Positions 25,521 to 33,739 of a stretch of 64,000 bases of DNA are shown piece after piece (positions within the stretch are counted from its first letter, which is position 1; the number at the start of each line of letters is the position of its first letter). The DNA is from Natronorubrum aibiense (GTDB lineage: Archaea > Halobacteriota > Halobacteria > Halobacteriales > Natrialbaceae). The stretch spans positions 62,001-126,000 of the forward strand of contig NZ_CP045489.1 in the NCBI RefSeq assembly GCF_009392895.1. Direction: 5' to 3'. The notes under the pieces were generated by a model. The model ran no database searches. It worked only from the letters and a program-made list of their open reading frames with translations, and was not told the origin of the DNA. The position numbers were made by a program, and so were the translations under genes.

Positions 25521-27480
25521 GAACGTGGGACACGCCGCAGCCCTCGCAGTGGAGAACCCAGTCCGTCTGTGGGGTGTCTCGACCGAGAGCGTCTATGCCG
25601 CCCTTGACGCGACCGCCCGCGGTCAGTCCCTCGAGACCGCTCTTGCCCGGTATCGGCGGGTCGAACTGGCCGCCACGAACGAGGAGCGTGACCTCGAGAC
25701 TCTCGTCTCGTTGCACAGACGGCTGTTGGTCGACCTCGGACTCGTCGACGCTGAGCAGGAGTCCGAAACTGGCCCGGTCTCGGAGGTCGGCGCGCTCGTT
25801 CTGTGCGGCGAGGATCCCCGATCCCTTCTGCAGACCCTCGCCGTCGCCAGGTGGCGAAGCGCCCGCCGCCTTCTCCGAGAGTGCCTGGCGATCGACGGTG
25901 AACTGCCCAGGGAGGAGTACGACGGACTGCTCCGCGACGACTGGGAGGAGACCGTCCTGACTCCCCTTCTCGGCTCGTTCAGGCTCCTGACCGCGTACCC
26001 GACCGGCGTCGATGTCGCCGGACCGGACGCGCGGGCGGCCCTGGACGCGTACGACGCGACCTCAACGGATGTCGCCAGGGCGTCGCTCTACCGTCGTGTG
26101 CTCTCGTCGGCGATGAACCTCGACGCCGCGACAGCGGCGGACGTCACGGGTGAACTCCTGGGCGCTGAACCGGGTACCGAGATCGATCCCGCGGACGTCA
26201 TCGGGACGCTTGGAGAGGGCTACCCCCGAGCGATCGACCGCGATGCGATCCTCGAGGCGGTGAACGAGGTACAAGTGGAATACGAGCAGGCGGCCCGGAG
26301 ATATCGCCGCCTTGCCACCGGCGACGTCTCGGTACTTGAAAGAGCTGACGAGGTTCCTCGCGTCAAATCCGAGGACATTGATCCACCCTCCACTGTCGCA
26401 TCGGTCGACGCGGTCTTGGATCTGGTCGCAACAATTACTGACGGCGACCTCGGTCTCATTGACGCAGGCTACGTCACCGACGCCCTCGACGCTGAGCCCT
26501 ACGACTGCTACCGCGTGCTGAACGACGTTCCCGGACTCGAGTGCGAACTCGCAGACGAGACCGTCGAGGTGGCGCGCGTCCCGTCCGACGTTGCCGGGAC
26601 GAGTCGTCACGACGAGTACGTCGAGTACCTGCTGGATCGGCACGCAACCATCTCGCAGCGGATCGACGTTCTCTCGGATCCCGAGTTCGAACTCGAGGGG
26701 CGTCACGCCGACGCAAACCTCGTTGATCGCCTCGATCGACTCCGGGATCGGCAGGTCGCGCCAACGTACTTCGCGTACACGCTGATCGACCCTGAGTCGC
26801 TTGGCGAAGAGGTGATGGACGACTACGCCGGCGACTCCCGAGGTCTCCGCCGCGAGCGTGCGCGCCTCCGTCGCTGGCACGAAGATCGCCCGAGTGGCCT
26901 CCGGTCGTACACGGCGATGACCGACCGCCTGTTCAGTCTCGGGCTTGAGGAGGACCTGGACCACCGTGTTCTGCGGATCATGACGCCGTTCGACGACGAC
27001 ACGTTCAGCGAATACGCCGCGCAACTGCGGCGCCTTCTCGAGCACGGCTTCGAACTCCGTCTGCTCACTCGGCACACGAAAGCACCCTGGGAGTGGCGTC
27101 GTCTCCGGGACAACCTGCTCGCACAACTCGAATCGAATCGCGAGAACGTCCGTATCCGGACCTACTCGCGCTTCAAAACGCAACAGCGGATCACCCGCGA
27201 CACAGACCTCCGCGACCTCAGCGAAGTCGGGATCCACGGCAAACTCCATGTCATCGGCGCTCCCGACGAAGGCGCCGCGCTGCTGGGTTCGGCGAACTTC
27301 ATGGAGAATAGCTACCACTGGAACCCCGAGTGCGGCGTCTACACCGAACAGTCCGCGTTCGTCGACAGTGCCACCGAGTTCTTCGACATCGTCTGGGACA
27401 TCGCCGAGGCCGATCAGCTCTCCCTGGAACGACTGCAAGAAATTCCTGAGCGGCGATTCATCCCGAGTTACTACAGTTAG
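25513..27480 (+). CDS. DpdK-like phospholipase D-family protein
   Basis: A 655-residue protein with one clear PLD (HKD-type) motif near the C-terminus: HGK at about residues 575-577 followed by LLGSANF at about 590-596. PLD-family proteins in DNA defence systems (DpdK, DISARM DrmC) are predicted nucleases. The first 350 residues are helical and of unknown function. A region from about residue 440 (LFSLGLEEDLDHRVLRIMTP) begins the PLD fold, and I do not see a second canonical HKD. The ATG at 25513 is used because it overlaps the helicase stop in the style of the whole operon. It is the last gene of the seven-gene operon. A decayed second copy of its C-terminus lies at 28165-28439. Confidence 0.75.
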   Translation: MSRNVGHAAALAVENPVRLWGVSTESVYAALDATARGQSLETALARYRRVELAATNEERDLETLVSLHRRLLVDLGLVDAEQESETGPVSEVGALVLCGEDPRSLLQTLAVARWRSARRLLRECLAIDGELPREEYDGLLRDDWEETVLTPLLGSFRLLTAYPTGVDVAGPDARAALDAYDATSTDVARASLYRRVLSSAMNLDAATAADVTGELLGAEPGTEIDPADVIGTLGEGYPRAIDRDAILEAVNEVQVEYEQAARRYRRLATGDVSVLERADEVPRVKSEDIDPPSTVASVDAVLDLVATITDGDLGLIDAGYVTDALDAEPYDCYRVLNDVPGLECELADETVEVARVPSDVAGTSRHDEYVEYLLDRHATISQRIDVLSDPEFELEGRHADANLVDRLDRLRDRQVAPTYFAYTLIDPESLGEEVMDDYAGDSRGLRRERARLRRWHEDRPSGLRSYTAMTDRLFSLGLEEDLDHRVLRIMTPFDDDTFSEYAAQLRRLLEHGFELRLLTRHTKAPWEWRRLRDNLLAQLESNRENVRIRTYSRFKTQQRITRDTDLRDLSEVGIHGKLHVIGAPDEGAALLGSANFMENSYHWNPECGVYTEQSAFVDSATEFFDIVWDIAEADQLSLERLQEIPERRFIPSYYS

Positions 27481-27497
27481 CCCTCGCTAACTACTCT

Positions 27498-28064
27498 TCA
27501 GACCGTTTCGAAGAGCCCTGGGCTCGTTGGAGGGATGTAAGAGTCGAGGAAGGACCGGACACTCCCATGCTTCGCACGGAGTGTCTCGAACCGCTCATCA
27601 GTAGGTCGCATGAACCCCTGCGGGTACTCCATCGAATACCCCAACGCCTCGTGGAGTTCCTCCGCAGGAAGATCGATCCGTCGAACGCGATCCAGATAGA
27701 TCATAAACGACCACGGCTCCTCCTTATCTGCAACGATTCGACCCCCGTCGTACGGCTCCCACAGTTCTTCGGCGAGTTCCTGATTTTTCTCTGTGTGGGT
27801 AACGACCGCGGCGTGGGTGTACATCCCCGACTTCGTGTAAAAGACCAGCGCATCACCCTGGTCAATTGACTCCCAATGCGTTCGGTTACCGCTCACGACA
27901 CCCCAGATCGATGTCGGCGTCTCGAACCCTGCCTCGCGGAGCGGTTCAAAATGATCTGGAGAAACTGGGTTCAAAACGGTTTCTCTGAAGTATCGGTAGG
28001 TGTGCTCCTTGTGTTCCCGACTACAGGGAGCGATATAGAGTTCGACATCCTCGTCGTCTGTCAT
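27498..28064 (-). CDS. Orphan EVE-domain protein
   Basis: A protein of about 188 residues consisting mostly of an EVE-like (PUA-related) domain. The pattern is LYIAPCSREHKEHTYRYF, SIWGVVSGNRTHWESIDQGD, ALVFYTKSGMYTHAAVVTH and WSFMIYLDRVRRIDLP. EVE domains bind modified bases in DNA. The fold matches the N-terminal half of the EVE-HNH protein at 57802-58824 almost motif for motif, but there is no HNH nuclease here. The ATG at 28064 was chosen over one nine codons upstream because the family pattern starts there. It converges with the PLD gene, 17 bases apart. It could read the island's own 7-deazaguanine mark or recruit a nuclease in trans. Confidence 0.75.
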   Translation of the reverse strand: MTDDEDVELYIAPCSREHKEHTYRYFRETVLNPVSPDHFEPLREAGFETPTSIWGVVSGNRTHWESIDQGDALVFYTKSGMYTHAAVVTHTEKNQELAEELWEPYDGGRIVADKEEPWSFMIYLDRVRRIDLPAEELHEALGYSMEYPQGFMRPTDERFETLRAKHGSVRSFLDSYIPPTSPGLFETV

Positions 28065-28164
28065 GCCCCCGAGTTTCAGTGGAGTTGTCAAAAAGGGGTC
28101 GTATTAGCTTGACGAATACGTCCACGAGCGGAACCTCAACCTGCAGACTACCACATACGCCACC

Positions 28165-28439
28165 ACCGGTCATACGATAATCTGGTTAGGGAACTCGATC
28201 CCAACCGGCACAATGTAATGGTCTGTACGTACTGCTACGTTGCTCGGGCGGCGAACTTCATGGAGATCAGCAATGACTAGAACCCAGGGTGTAGTGCCTA
28301 TACGGAGAACGCGAATTTCGTCACTGCAGCGCTGGAGTTCTTCGATTTCGTCTGGGAACTTGCGAGCGCTGACGAAGTCAACCTTGACCGATTACAGGAG
28401 ATCACACAACGGGAATACCATCCGAACTATCACATGTAA
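28165..28439 (+). pseudogene. Decayed C-terminal copy of the DpdK-like PLD gene
   Basis: In frame, 28176-28244 reads DNLVRELDPNRHNVMVCTY, matching RDNLLAQLESNRENVRIRTY of the intact PLD protein. After a deletion of the HGK region, 28248-28439 reads AANFMEISND, a TAG stop, then NPGCSAYTENANFV and so on, ending HPNYHM and TAA. The intact gene has SANFMENSYHWNPECGVYTE and ends IPSYYS. The PLD histidine-lysine motif is lost, there is one nonsense codon, and a one-base gap is likely near 28247. This is clear homology to a gene 700 bases upstream but with substantial divergence, so it is an older duplicate or the scar of a second island rather than a recent copy. Confidence 0.8.
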
Positions 28440-28669
28440 GGAAACCATTCAAAGCCCATGGTCCGAACTGACGCACAACTCGTTGGCCAATATCGAACTT
28501 GCGTAGCCGAGGGTGGCAGATGATCTTCCGAACGCTCTGGAGGATTCGTATAGTCTTCTCAATGGACCTCGTGATTATCTTTAAGCGAATTTCCGATAGT
28601 CAGAGAGGAAACTGTGTTGGCATTTGAGGTTGGCTTTGAAGAGGTTGGAGAGCATACGTTTGATAGATA

Positions 28670-31033
28670 ATGTCTAACGAAGAAGTCAACTCCGACACTC
28701 AGGAAGATGGGTATCCGACTGCAAGGATCACCCCGAGCCGGAAGGCGTATAATTCAGTTGCATCCGACGTGGGAATTCCTTCTGCGGTGGGTGAACTTCT
28801 CGATAATTCCTTGGATTCCGCCGCTCTCCAGGGAATTAATCCAGTTGAAGTGACAATTGAGCACCGAACAACCGACGATGGAACTGAGGAGTTCGTCTAC
28901 CGGGATCGAGCAGGCGGTGTCGAACAGGAGGACATGGGAGTGTTCCTCGGTTTAGGTCGTAGCCGTGAGAAACGCGCTGACGAACAAAATGTTGGCACAT
29001 TCGGGATCGGTGCGAAGAAAGCACTCAAACGTTTAGGTGATCGTCTAACTATCGGTAGTCGACACCTTCGAGCGGATCAGGGCTGGCAATATACGGTTGA
29101 ACCAGAGTGGTTCGAAACCACGAACGAGGACGATGATCCGAATCAGTGGGAGTTCCCGCTCAAAGAGGTCGATCTTGAAGAAGGAGGAACTGAACTCCGC
29201 ATCCAAGAACTTTCGTTTGACTGGGACCATCATAAAGAAGAGGTCACGGACTGGATCAGAACGACTTACCGAAAGTTCTTAGATCCTAATAGCGAACTCG
29301 ACTTGATACTCAAACTCACGATTAAAGACGAAAGCGGGAGGGTTGTTGTAAATGAGGAAGGAGAGGTGATCACAGTAGACGATGAGAAGGCAGGTCCGCT
29401 TTCGCCGCCTGAAGAAGTCGAATGGACCTACTCACCGTGGCTCAGAGGCCTTCACCCGCGTCAGTTTATAGGACTAGAATTCAATGATCCAGATTGGTCG
29501 GAACCAATTCAGACGCGTGTTACTGTTGGTCTTCTCAAGAAAGGTAGTAGGAAGCAGAGTGGCACGTTCATTTACTGCCAGAATCGACTGGTTGAGGGTA
29601 ATCTCACAGGAAAAAAGGGAGGATATGGCATTACCCATAATGCATTAAACAACTTCAATCCGTCTCAGCATAAACGGCTTCGGATTGAAATTGAGTTGTT
29701 TGGCGACGCTTCCGATCTTCCGTGGAACTCGGATAAGAGTCGCATCCAGTCGTCCCACAAAGCTCTATCATACACGGAGAAGGGGGTCTACTGGTGGCTT
29801 CGTCTAATGGCTGATCGACATATGGCCGCTGGTGAGTATGGTACTTTCCCACACACGGCTGCCGTGTTCGAACCATACGATCCCGACAGTGATTACAGAA
29901 CCCGTTCAGAACCCGAAGTTGTTCGTGTCGGCGATAGGCAGACCGATCTTATACAGGGCAAGAAAGACCGGATTCAGATCAATGAGAAGCCATCGAACAA
30001 TTATAACGAAATTCAAGAAGTTGCGCATTTAGCGACTGCTCATGCCCGACTGGGAATCGTGGCTAAATCTATGGATGATATGGGTCTGGGAACGAGAGCG
30101 AGGCCCACGTATGAGGTCATGTTGGGAGTCGAATTCCAGAAAGCATTTTATGATAAAGAAGAAGGGAGATTCGACTCACTTGGCGCTGCGTTGTTAACAA
30201 CGGATGCGAAGTCTGTATTTTCAGAAACAGATAAACAGACCGATGAGGACGACAAGACCGACTGGGCAGTCATTGCGGATCACCTTACGCCAGTTACAGA
30301 ACTCCCAGATATCTCATCTTGGAAAATTGAAGATGAAGATATCGATGACATTGACACTGAACGAAGGCGATTAGAAGACGCTGCTAGTGAAGATATTAAT
30401 ATTGATGAAAATGGTGAACGGCGAATTTGGGAAGAAACGTGGCGTCAGCCCCTATACGACGCCCAATTAGCACTCTATATCGAAGATCGTGAGGATGGGG
30501 TTTCCATCTCAGACCTTCCCACAACCGACTATTCCGTCAAGTCCTTCTCTAAGCAAGAAGACAAAAATGATGTTACAGACGACGAGAAAGCAGACATGCC
30601 AACGGAGTCAGACGTTGGTTCTGCGGCCTCACAAGATACATATTCCCCGCTTGATTGTCCCGAATGTGGGGCTGAATTAGAAGGGAACATCTGTGACAAA
30701 TGTGGGTTCGAGTTTGACGTTACAGATGACGAAATTGGGAAAATAAGCGTCGACGAGTTTGATTCCGACAGTGCAGTTGCAAATTTGAAAAACGACAAGT
30801 CGATCACTTCCCCTGAACGAGCAGACGTTGGCCCAATCACTCTTCAAGAGTTTTGCCAGTCACACGCGGAGTTGTTCGGTGACGAACTCTCGGAAGATCT
30901 TCTGGCAGATGACAAACAACTTGAGCAGTTCCTCGAGCAGTTCATCCGCAACCAACAGCAGAAGATCTCCGTTGCTAGTGAGTATGTCGATATTGACCGT
31001 CTCACGGAAATGCAGAGTGCCAGCAGTGACTGA
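28670..31033 (+). CDS. MORC/MutL-like GHKL ATPase with C-terminal zinc ribbon
   Basis: A 787-residue protein with a Bergerat-fold ATPase at its N-terminus. The N-box GELLDNSLDS is at residues 41-50 (Glu42, Asn46), DRAGGV at 79-84 and GTFGIGAKK at 109-117. This is the pattern of prokaryotic MORC-like proteins described with restriction-modification loci. The central part (WTYSPWLRGLHPRQFIGLEF; then IYCQNRLVEGN) fits the S5-like second domain of GHKL proteins. Residues about 663-680 form a zinc ribbon (CPECGAELEGNICDKCGFEF). It is AT-richer than the Dpd island. It is followed by a tiny gene and a PD-(D/E)XK nuclease on the same strand, so the group probably acts as one restriction cassette. A paralogue is at 51064-52932. 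Confidence 0.78.
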   Translation: MSNEEVNSDTQEDGYPTARITPSRKAYNSVASDVGIPSAVGELLDNSLDSAALQGINPVEVTIEHRTTDDGTEEFVYRDRAGGVEQEDMGVFLGLGRSREKRADEQNVGTFGIGAKKALKRLGDRLTIGSRHLRADQGWQYTVEPEWFETTNEDDDPNQWEFPLKEVDLEEGGTELRIQELSFDWDHHKEEVTDWIRTTYRKFLDPNSELDLILKLTIKDESGRVVVNEEGEVITVDDEKAGPLSPPEEVEWTYSPWLRGLHPRQFIGLEFNDPDWSEPIQTRVTVGLLKKGSRKQSGTFIYCQNRLVEGNLTGKKGGYGITHNALNNFNPSQHKRLRIEIELFGDASDLPWNSDKSRIQSSHKALSYTEKGVYWWLRLMADRHMAAGEYGTFPHTAAVFEPYDPDSDYRTRSEPEVVRVGDRQTDLIQGKKDRIQINEKPSNNYNEIQEVAHLATAHARLGIVAKSMDDMGLGTRARPTYEVMLGVEFQKAFYDKEEGRFDSLGAALLTTDAKSVFSETDKQTDEDDKTDWAVIADHLTPVTELPDISSWKIEDEDIDDIDTERRRLEDAASEDINIDENGERRIWEETWRQPLYDAQLALYIEDREDGVSISDLPTTDYSVKSFSKQEDKNDVTDDEKADMPTESDVGSAASQDTYSPLDCPECGAELEGNICDKCGFEFDVTDDEIGKISVDEFDSDSAVANLKNDKSITSPERADVGPITLQEFCQSHAELFGDELSEDLLADDKQLEQFLEQFIRNQQQKISVASEYVDIDRLTEMQSASSD

Positions 31034-31082
31034 ATATTAGTCACACAGTGGAAGGTATTCTAGTAACCATTCGTACAATCTT

Positions 31083-31253
31083 ATGAAAATAAATTATGAC
31101 TGGGACTTCGAATGTAGCGTTTCTGCTGAAGATATGAATTTCCGGACTGCAGTAGTGGCAGCAGTCACCGAAATGGGAGTATTATCTGTGTTATCACTCA
31201 CAGACGCAGGACTTAGGAGCGAATCCTTAGCCGAAGGAACTTTCTTATCATGA
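31083..31253 (+). CDS. Small hypothetical protein between GHKL ATPase and nuclease
   Basis: A 56-residue open frame (MKINYDWDFECSVSAEDMN; then FRTAVVAAVTEMGVLSV) fits exactly between the GHKL gene and the nuclease gene, ending 18 bases before the latter. It has a plausible start in AT-rich leader sequence (ATCTTATG). No known domain is visible. It could be a small operon member or a chance frame. Confidence 0.4.
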   Translation: MKINYDWDFECSVSAEDMNFRTAVVAAVTEMGVLSVLSLTDAGLRSESLAEGTFLS

Positions 31254-31271
31254 GTATTCCTTCATAGCGAT

Positions 31272-32459
31272 ATGGAGAACTCGACGGCAGAAGCTGAGAT
31301 CTTCTTGCCGCTCGCAGATTGGCTCGATGACCACGGATACGATTTTTTCGTCCATGTCCCCGATATGCACCAGTCCAACGAGGGCTACTCCCAACTCTAC
31401 GATCAGTATCCCTCCCACTCCATCTCCATCGGGCCATACAAGCCCGACGTGTTGGGGTACACTCCATCGAACCGCGTGTTTGCGATCGAGGTGAAAGGAA
31501 CTCAGAATCTCCGGAAGGGACTCGGACAGGCGATCAGTTACCAGCGCGGCGTCGATCACGCTTACCTGGCTGCCGACCGGACGAAATTGCAACGCGTACA
31601 CGATCTCGCGCTGAGCAAGGGCATCGGTGTTTTCGAAGTCGACCGTGATGCACGGGACGTTTCGGAGAAACACCCCTACGCGGCGGAGATGAAAGACTTG
31701 CTCTACAACACGCGTCACCAACTCGAGAGCATGTACGTGACTGGAAACCAACAGTCACGCCGGCTCCCGAACTACGCCGATCCACTAAACCAATTGATGC
31801 CCGTCGTCGCAGTCGCTGGGCATGATTGCGCTACCACTGACGAGATCGGTAATCTCGTGGAAGCAACGGACTATCCGTATCGGAGCGCGTACAAACGGAT
31901 GATCCGCCTCGCCGAATATCTCGGAATGATCCGTGAGGAAAACGAGGTCTATCACCTAACTCAACAGGGGATGATGGGCTGGACGCTGTTACAGGGGTAC
32001 GGTATCACTTCGGTCACTGAGCTGAAAACGCTGAAAGAACGCGGTCCGCTCTACGAGAATCACCCACCGATCGCGACGTATCTCCGAAACAGGTTCGTCT
32101 CGAATCCCGATTTCCGAACCCTGTTCGAGGTATTGCTTCGACGAGGCTGTGATCGATTATCCATCCAGGAACTATGTGCGACGCTGATCGACAACTACCC
32201 GAGCACCTTCCTGAATCTGGTGTATACAGATGCCGACGGTGGAGATGCGCCGTACCTCATTGAACAGGGGCGTGGTGACGAGATTTACGAGGATCCGGAC
32301 TATCTAAAGCAGATCATTCACAGCCAATTCATCTCGAATACAGCGAGTCAGTTCAGGAGTCTCGGCGTATTAGACGAGGATTCGCCTGTCATTGAGCCGA
32401 AGTCGGCACTAGATCCGGAGAACGATTACTGGTATCCCCGGGAGTTTCAGCTTGGATAG
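31272..32459 (+). CDS. PD-(D/E)XK endonuclease with winged-helix region
   Basis: A 395-residue protein. The N-terminal domain has the PD-(D/E)XK arrangement YKPDVLGYTPSNRVFAIEVKG (Asp59, Glu73, Lys75), followed by LGQAISYQRGVDHAYLAAD with the usual Gln/Tyr helix. The middle contains a winged-helix-like stretch (ATTDEIGNLVEATDYPYRSA; then KRMIRLAEYLGMIREENEVY). Such combinations are common in restriction endonucleases and conflict-system nucleases. It follows the GHKL ATPase and the small gene on the same strand and probably supplies the cutting activity of that cassette. The transposon at 32468 inserted immediately after its stop codon (target duplication 32460-32467), leaving the protein intact. 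Confidence 0.72.
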   Translation: MENSTAEAEIFLPLADWLDDHGYDFFVHVPDMHQSNEGYSQLYDQYPSHSISIGPYKPDVLGYTPSNRVFAIEVKGTQNLRKGLGQAISYQRGVDHAYLAADRTKLQRVHDLALSKGIGVFEVDRDARDVSEKHPYAAEMKDLLYNTRHQLESMYVTGNQQSRRLPNYADPLNQLMPVVAVAGHDCATTDEIGNLVEATDYPYRSAYKRMIRLAEYLGMIREENEVYHLTQQGMMGWTLLQGYGITSVTELKTLKERGPLYENHPPIATYLRNRFVSNPDFRTLFEVLLRRGCDRLSIQELCATLIDNYPSTFLNLVYTDADGGDAPYLIEQGRGDEIYEDPDYLKQIIHSQFISNTASQFRSLGVLDEDSPVIEPKSALDPENDYWYPREFQLG

Positions 32460-32467
32460 AAAATTCA
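32460..32467. repeat. Left 8-bp target-site duplication of the transposon
   Basis: AAAATTCA directly precedes the left terminal inverted repeat and is repeated exactly at 34620-34627 after the right one. It starts one base after the nuclease stop codon. Confidence 0.85.
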
Positions 32468-32524
32468 GGCTTTGTTGAAACCGTTCAGGTCTGACACGTT
32501 AAACGCCCAAACGGCGCTGGTGGA

Positions 32525-32869
32525 TTACGGCCAGTCGGTCGGGAGTTCTTCTTGGTGGTCGTCAATCAATGTGAGAAGCGGCTCAATTTCACCGAAGCGG
32601 GGCCCGCGGGTAATTGTCCCAGTCTGGGAGTCCCAGTTGATGAACCCCGCGTCCGCCAGAGCGGGCAAATGAGCGTGGTGGAGTTCAATTTTGAGCGTGT
32701 CGTGATTGCCCTCCCCTCCGGCGAATTCTTCGGCCTCGAATTCAGCCGCAGTCCGTGGATTGTGATCGACCAGTTCCAAGAGAATCCGTTGCCGGGAACC
32801 GTGGGTGAGCACATCGAAGACCTCGCTTAGTGATGTCTTGTCCGTCGAGGCCGGATCGTCGTTTGCCAT
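32525..32869 (-). CDS. DUF7344-like winged-helix regulator (transposon passenger)
   Basis: A protein of about 114 residues with an ArsR-like winged helix of the haloarchaeal DUF7344 type. It has SEVFDVLTHGSRQRILLELV, then IELHHAHLPALADAGFINWD and a short C-terminus PLLTLIDDHQEELPTDW. The start is the ATG at 32869 (MANDDPAST); an upstream ATG adds seven residues. It is the last of three minus-strand genes inside the transposon, downstream of the HTH_10 gene by 74 bases. It probably binds DNA and regulates either the element or nearby host genes after insertion. Confidence 0.72.
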   Translation of the reverse strand: MANDDPASTDKTSLSEVFDVLTHGSRQRILLELVDHNPRTAAEFEAEEFAGGEGNHDTLKIELHHAHLPALADAGFINWDSQTGTITRGPRFGEIEPLLTLIDDHQEELPTDWP

Positions 32870-32943
32870 GCAGGTTTCAGTCCGGAGCAACTACGAGTAA
32901 GGGTGTTCACTGACGAGTCAAGCCCTTTTATTTCCCGTGGGAG

Positions 32944-33633
32944 TTAATCACCACCACGCTCCGCAACTGCCGAGGAGAGCAACGTCGTTTCGAGAACTTT
33001 CTCGTTGGCACGCCGAATGCGGGCCGAGACCGCCTGTTTTGTAATACCGAGTTCGTCCGCTAACTCGTCGAGACTCACTTTGCTCGGCGTCGCAAAGTAG
33101 CCTCGCTGAACTGCGAGCACTAACGCTTCCCGTTGTTCGAACGAAAGATCGAACTGTCGTCGGTGATCGGTCTCCTCGGCGAACGTGTAGATACGGTCGA
33201 TATGGATTCTGACCTCGTGATCAGCCAAGGTGTTTTGAAACAACGCCAACTTATCGTGATCCACAAACCGAACGCTGAACTCCCATCGCGTTCCCTGCTC
33301 GGAGCGTGCTTGGAGGATAGTCGCGTCTGAGGTAATGATCGCATCGAGGAGATCCTCTGTAGGATCTGTCCACGAGATTCGGTAGAATATTCCGTTTTTT
33401 ATCTTATCGAGAGCCAGAATTTTCTTGACATACTGACTGTCGAGGAGTTGCGTTTCAAACGTTTCCACCACCTCGTCGAGGTCTTCTTCTGTGGTAGCCC
33501 ACAGGAACGGGAGAGCAAGGTCTCCTGTTGGGACACACCGTTCAAGTTCAAAGGTGATACCCGGTACGCCCGAGAGGGTGTTACCGAGTTGAAACTGGTC
33601 TGCATCGACAGTGAATTCGGCGACGACACTCAT
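32944..33633 (-). CDS. Bacterio-opsin-activator-like HTH_10 regulator (transposon passenger)
   Basis: A 229-residue regulator with the usual haloarchaeal arrangement. A beta-rich N-terminal domain (residues about 1-150) is followed by a C-terminal HTH_10 domain (LSFEQREALVLAVQRGYFA; then SLDELADELGITKQAVSARI). The start MSVVAEFTV is typical for this family. It is on the same strand as the transposase, 106 bases downstream of it, and lies within the inverted repeats. Such regulators are abundant in haloarchaea, so it may have been captured by the element. Its target is not evident. Confidence 0.75.
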   Translation of the reverse strand: MSVVAEFTVDADQFQLGNTLSGVPGITFELERCVPTGDLALPFLWATTEEDLDEVVETFETQLLDSQYVKKILALDKIKNGIFYRISWTDPTEDLLDAIITSDATILQARSEQGTRWEFSVRFVDHDKLALFQNTLADHEVRIHIDRIYTFAEETDHRRQFDLSFEQREALVLAVQRGYFATPSKVSLDELADELGITKQAVSARIRRANEKVLETTLLSSAVAERGGD

Positions 33634-33739
33634 AGTGTCGGTATGCGCCCAGCGGCATAGACCTCACCGGTGAACTCATCACTGGTTTGATTGCAGATGA
33701 CCGCTGGGTCACTGTCTCGTAACGCTCTCTGTGAGCCGA

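Noticed and set aside
26062-27438. Antisense frame of about 458 codons in the PLD gene
   Set aside because: The sense strand encodes a clear PLD-family protein in operon with its neighbours; the antisense frame has no recognisable motif.
14524-27480. Calling the helicases and PLD gene a DISARM system (DrmA/DrmC)
   Set aside because: There is no DISARM methylase and no separate DrmB, and the flanking genes match the Dpd order with DpdA-like transglycosylases across the divergent junction. Relatedness of the families remains.
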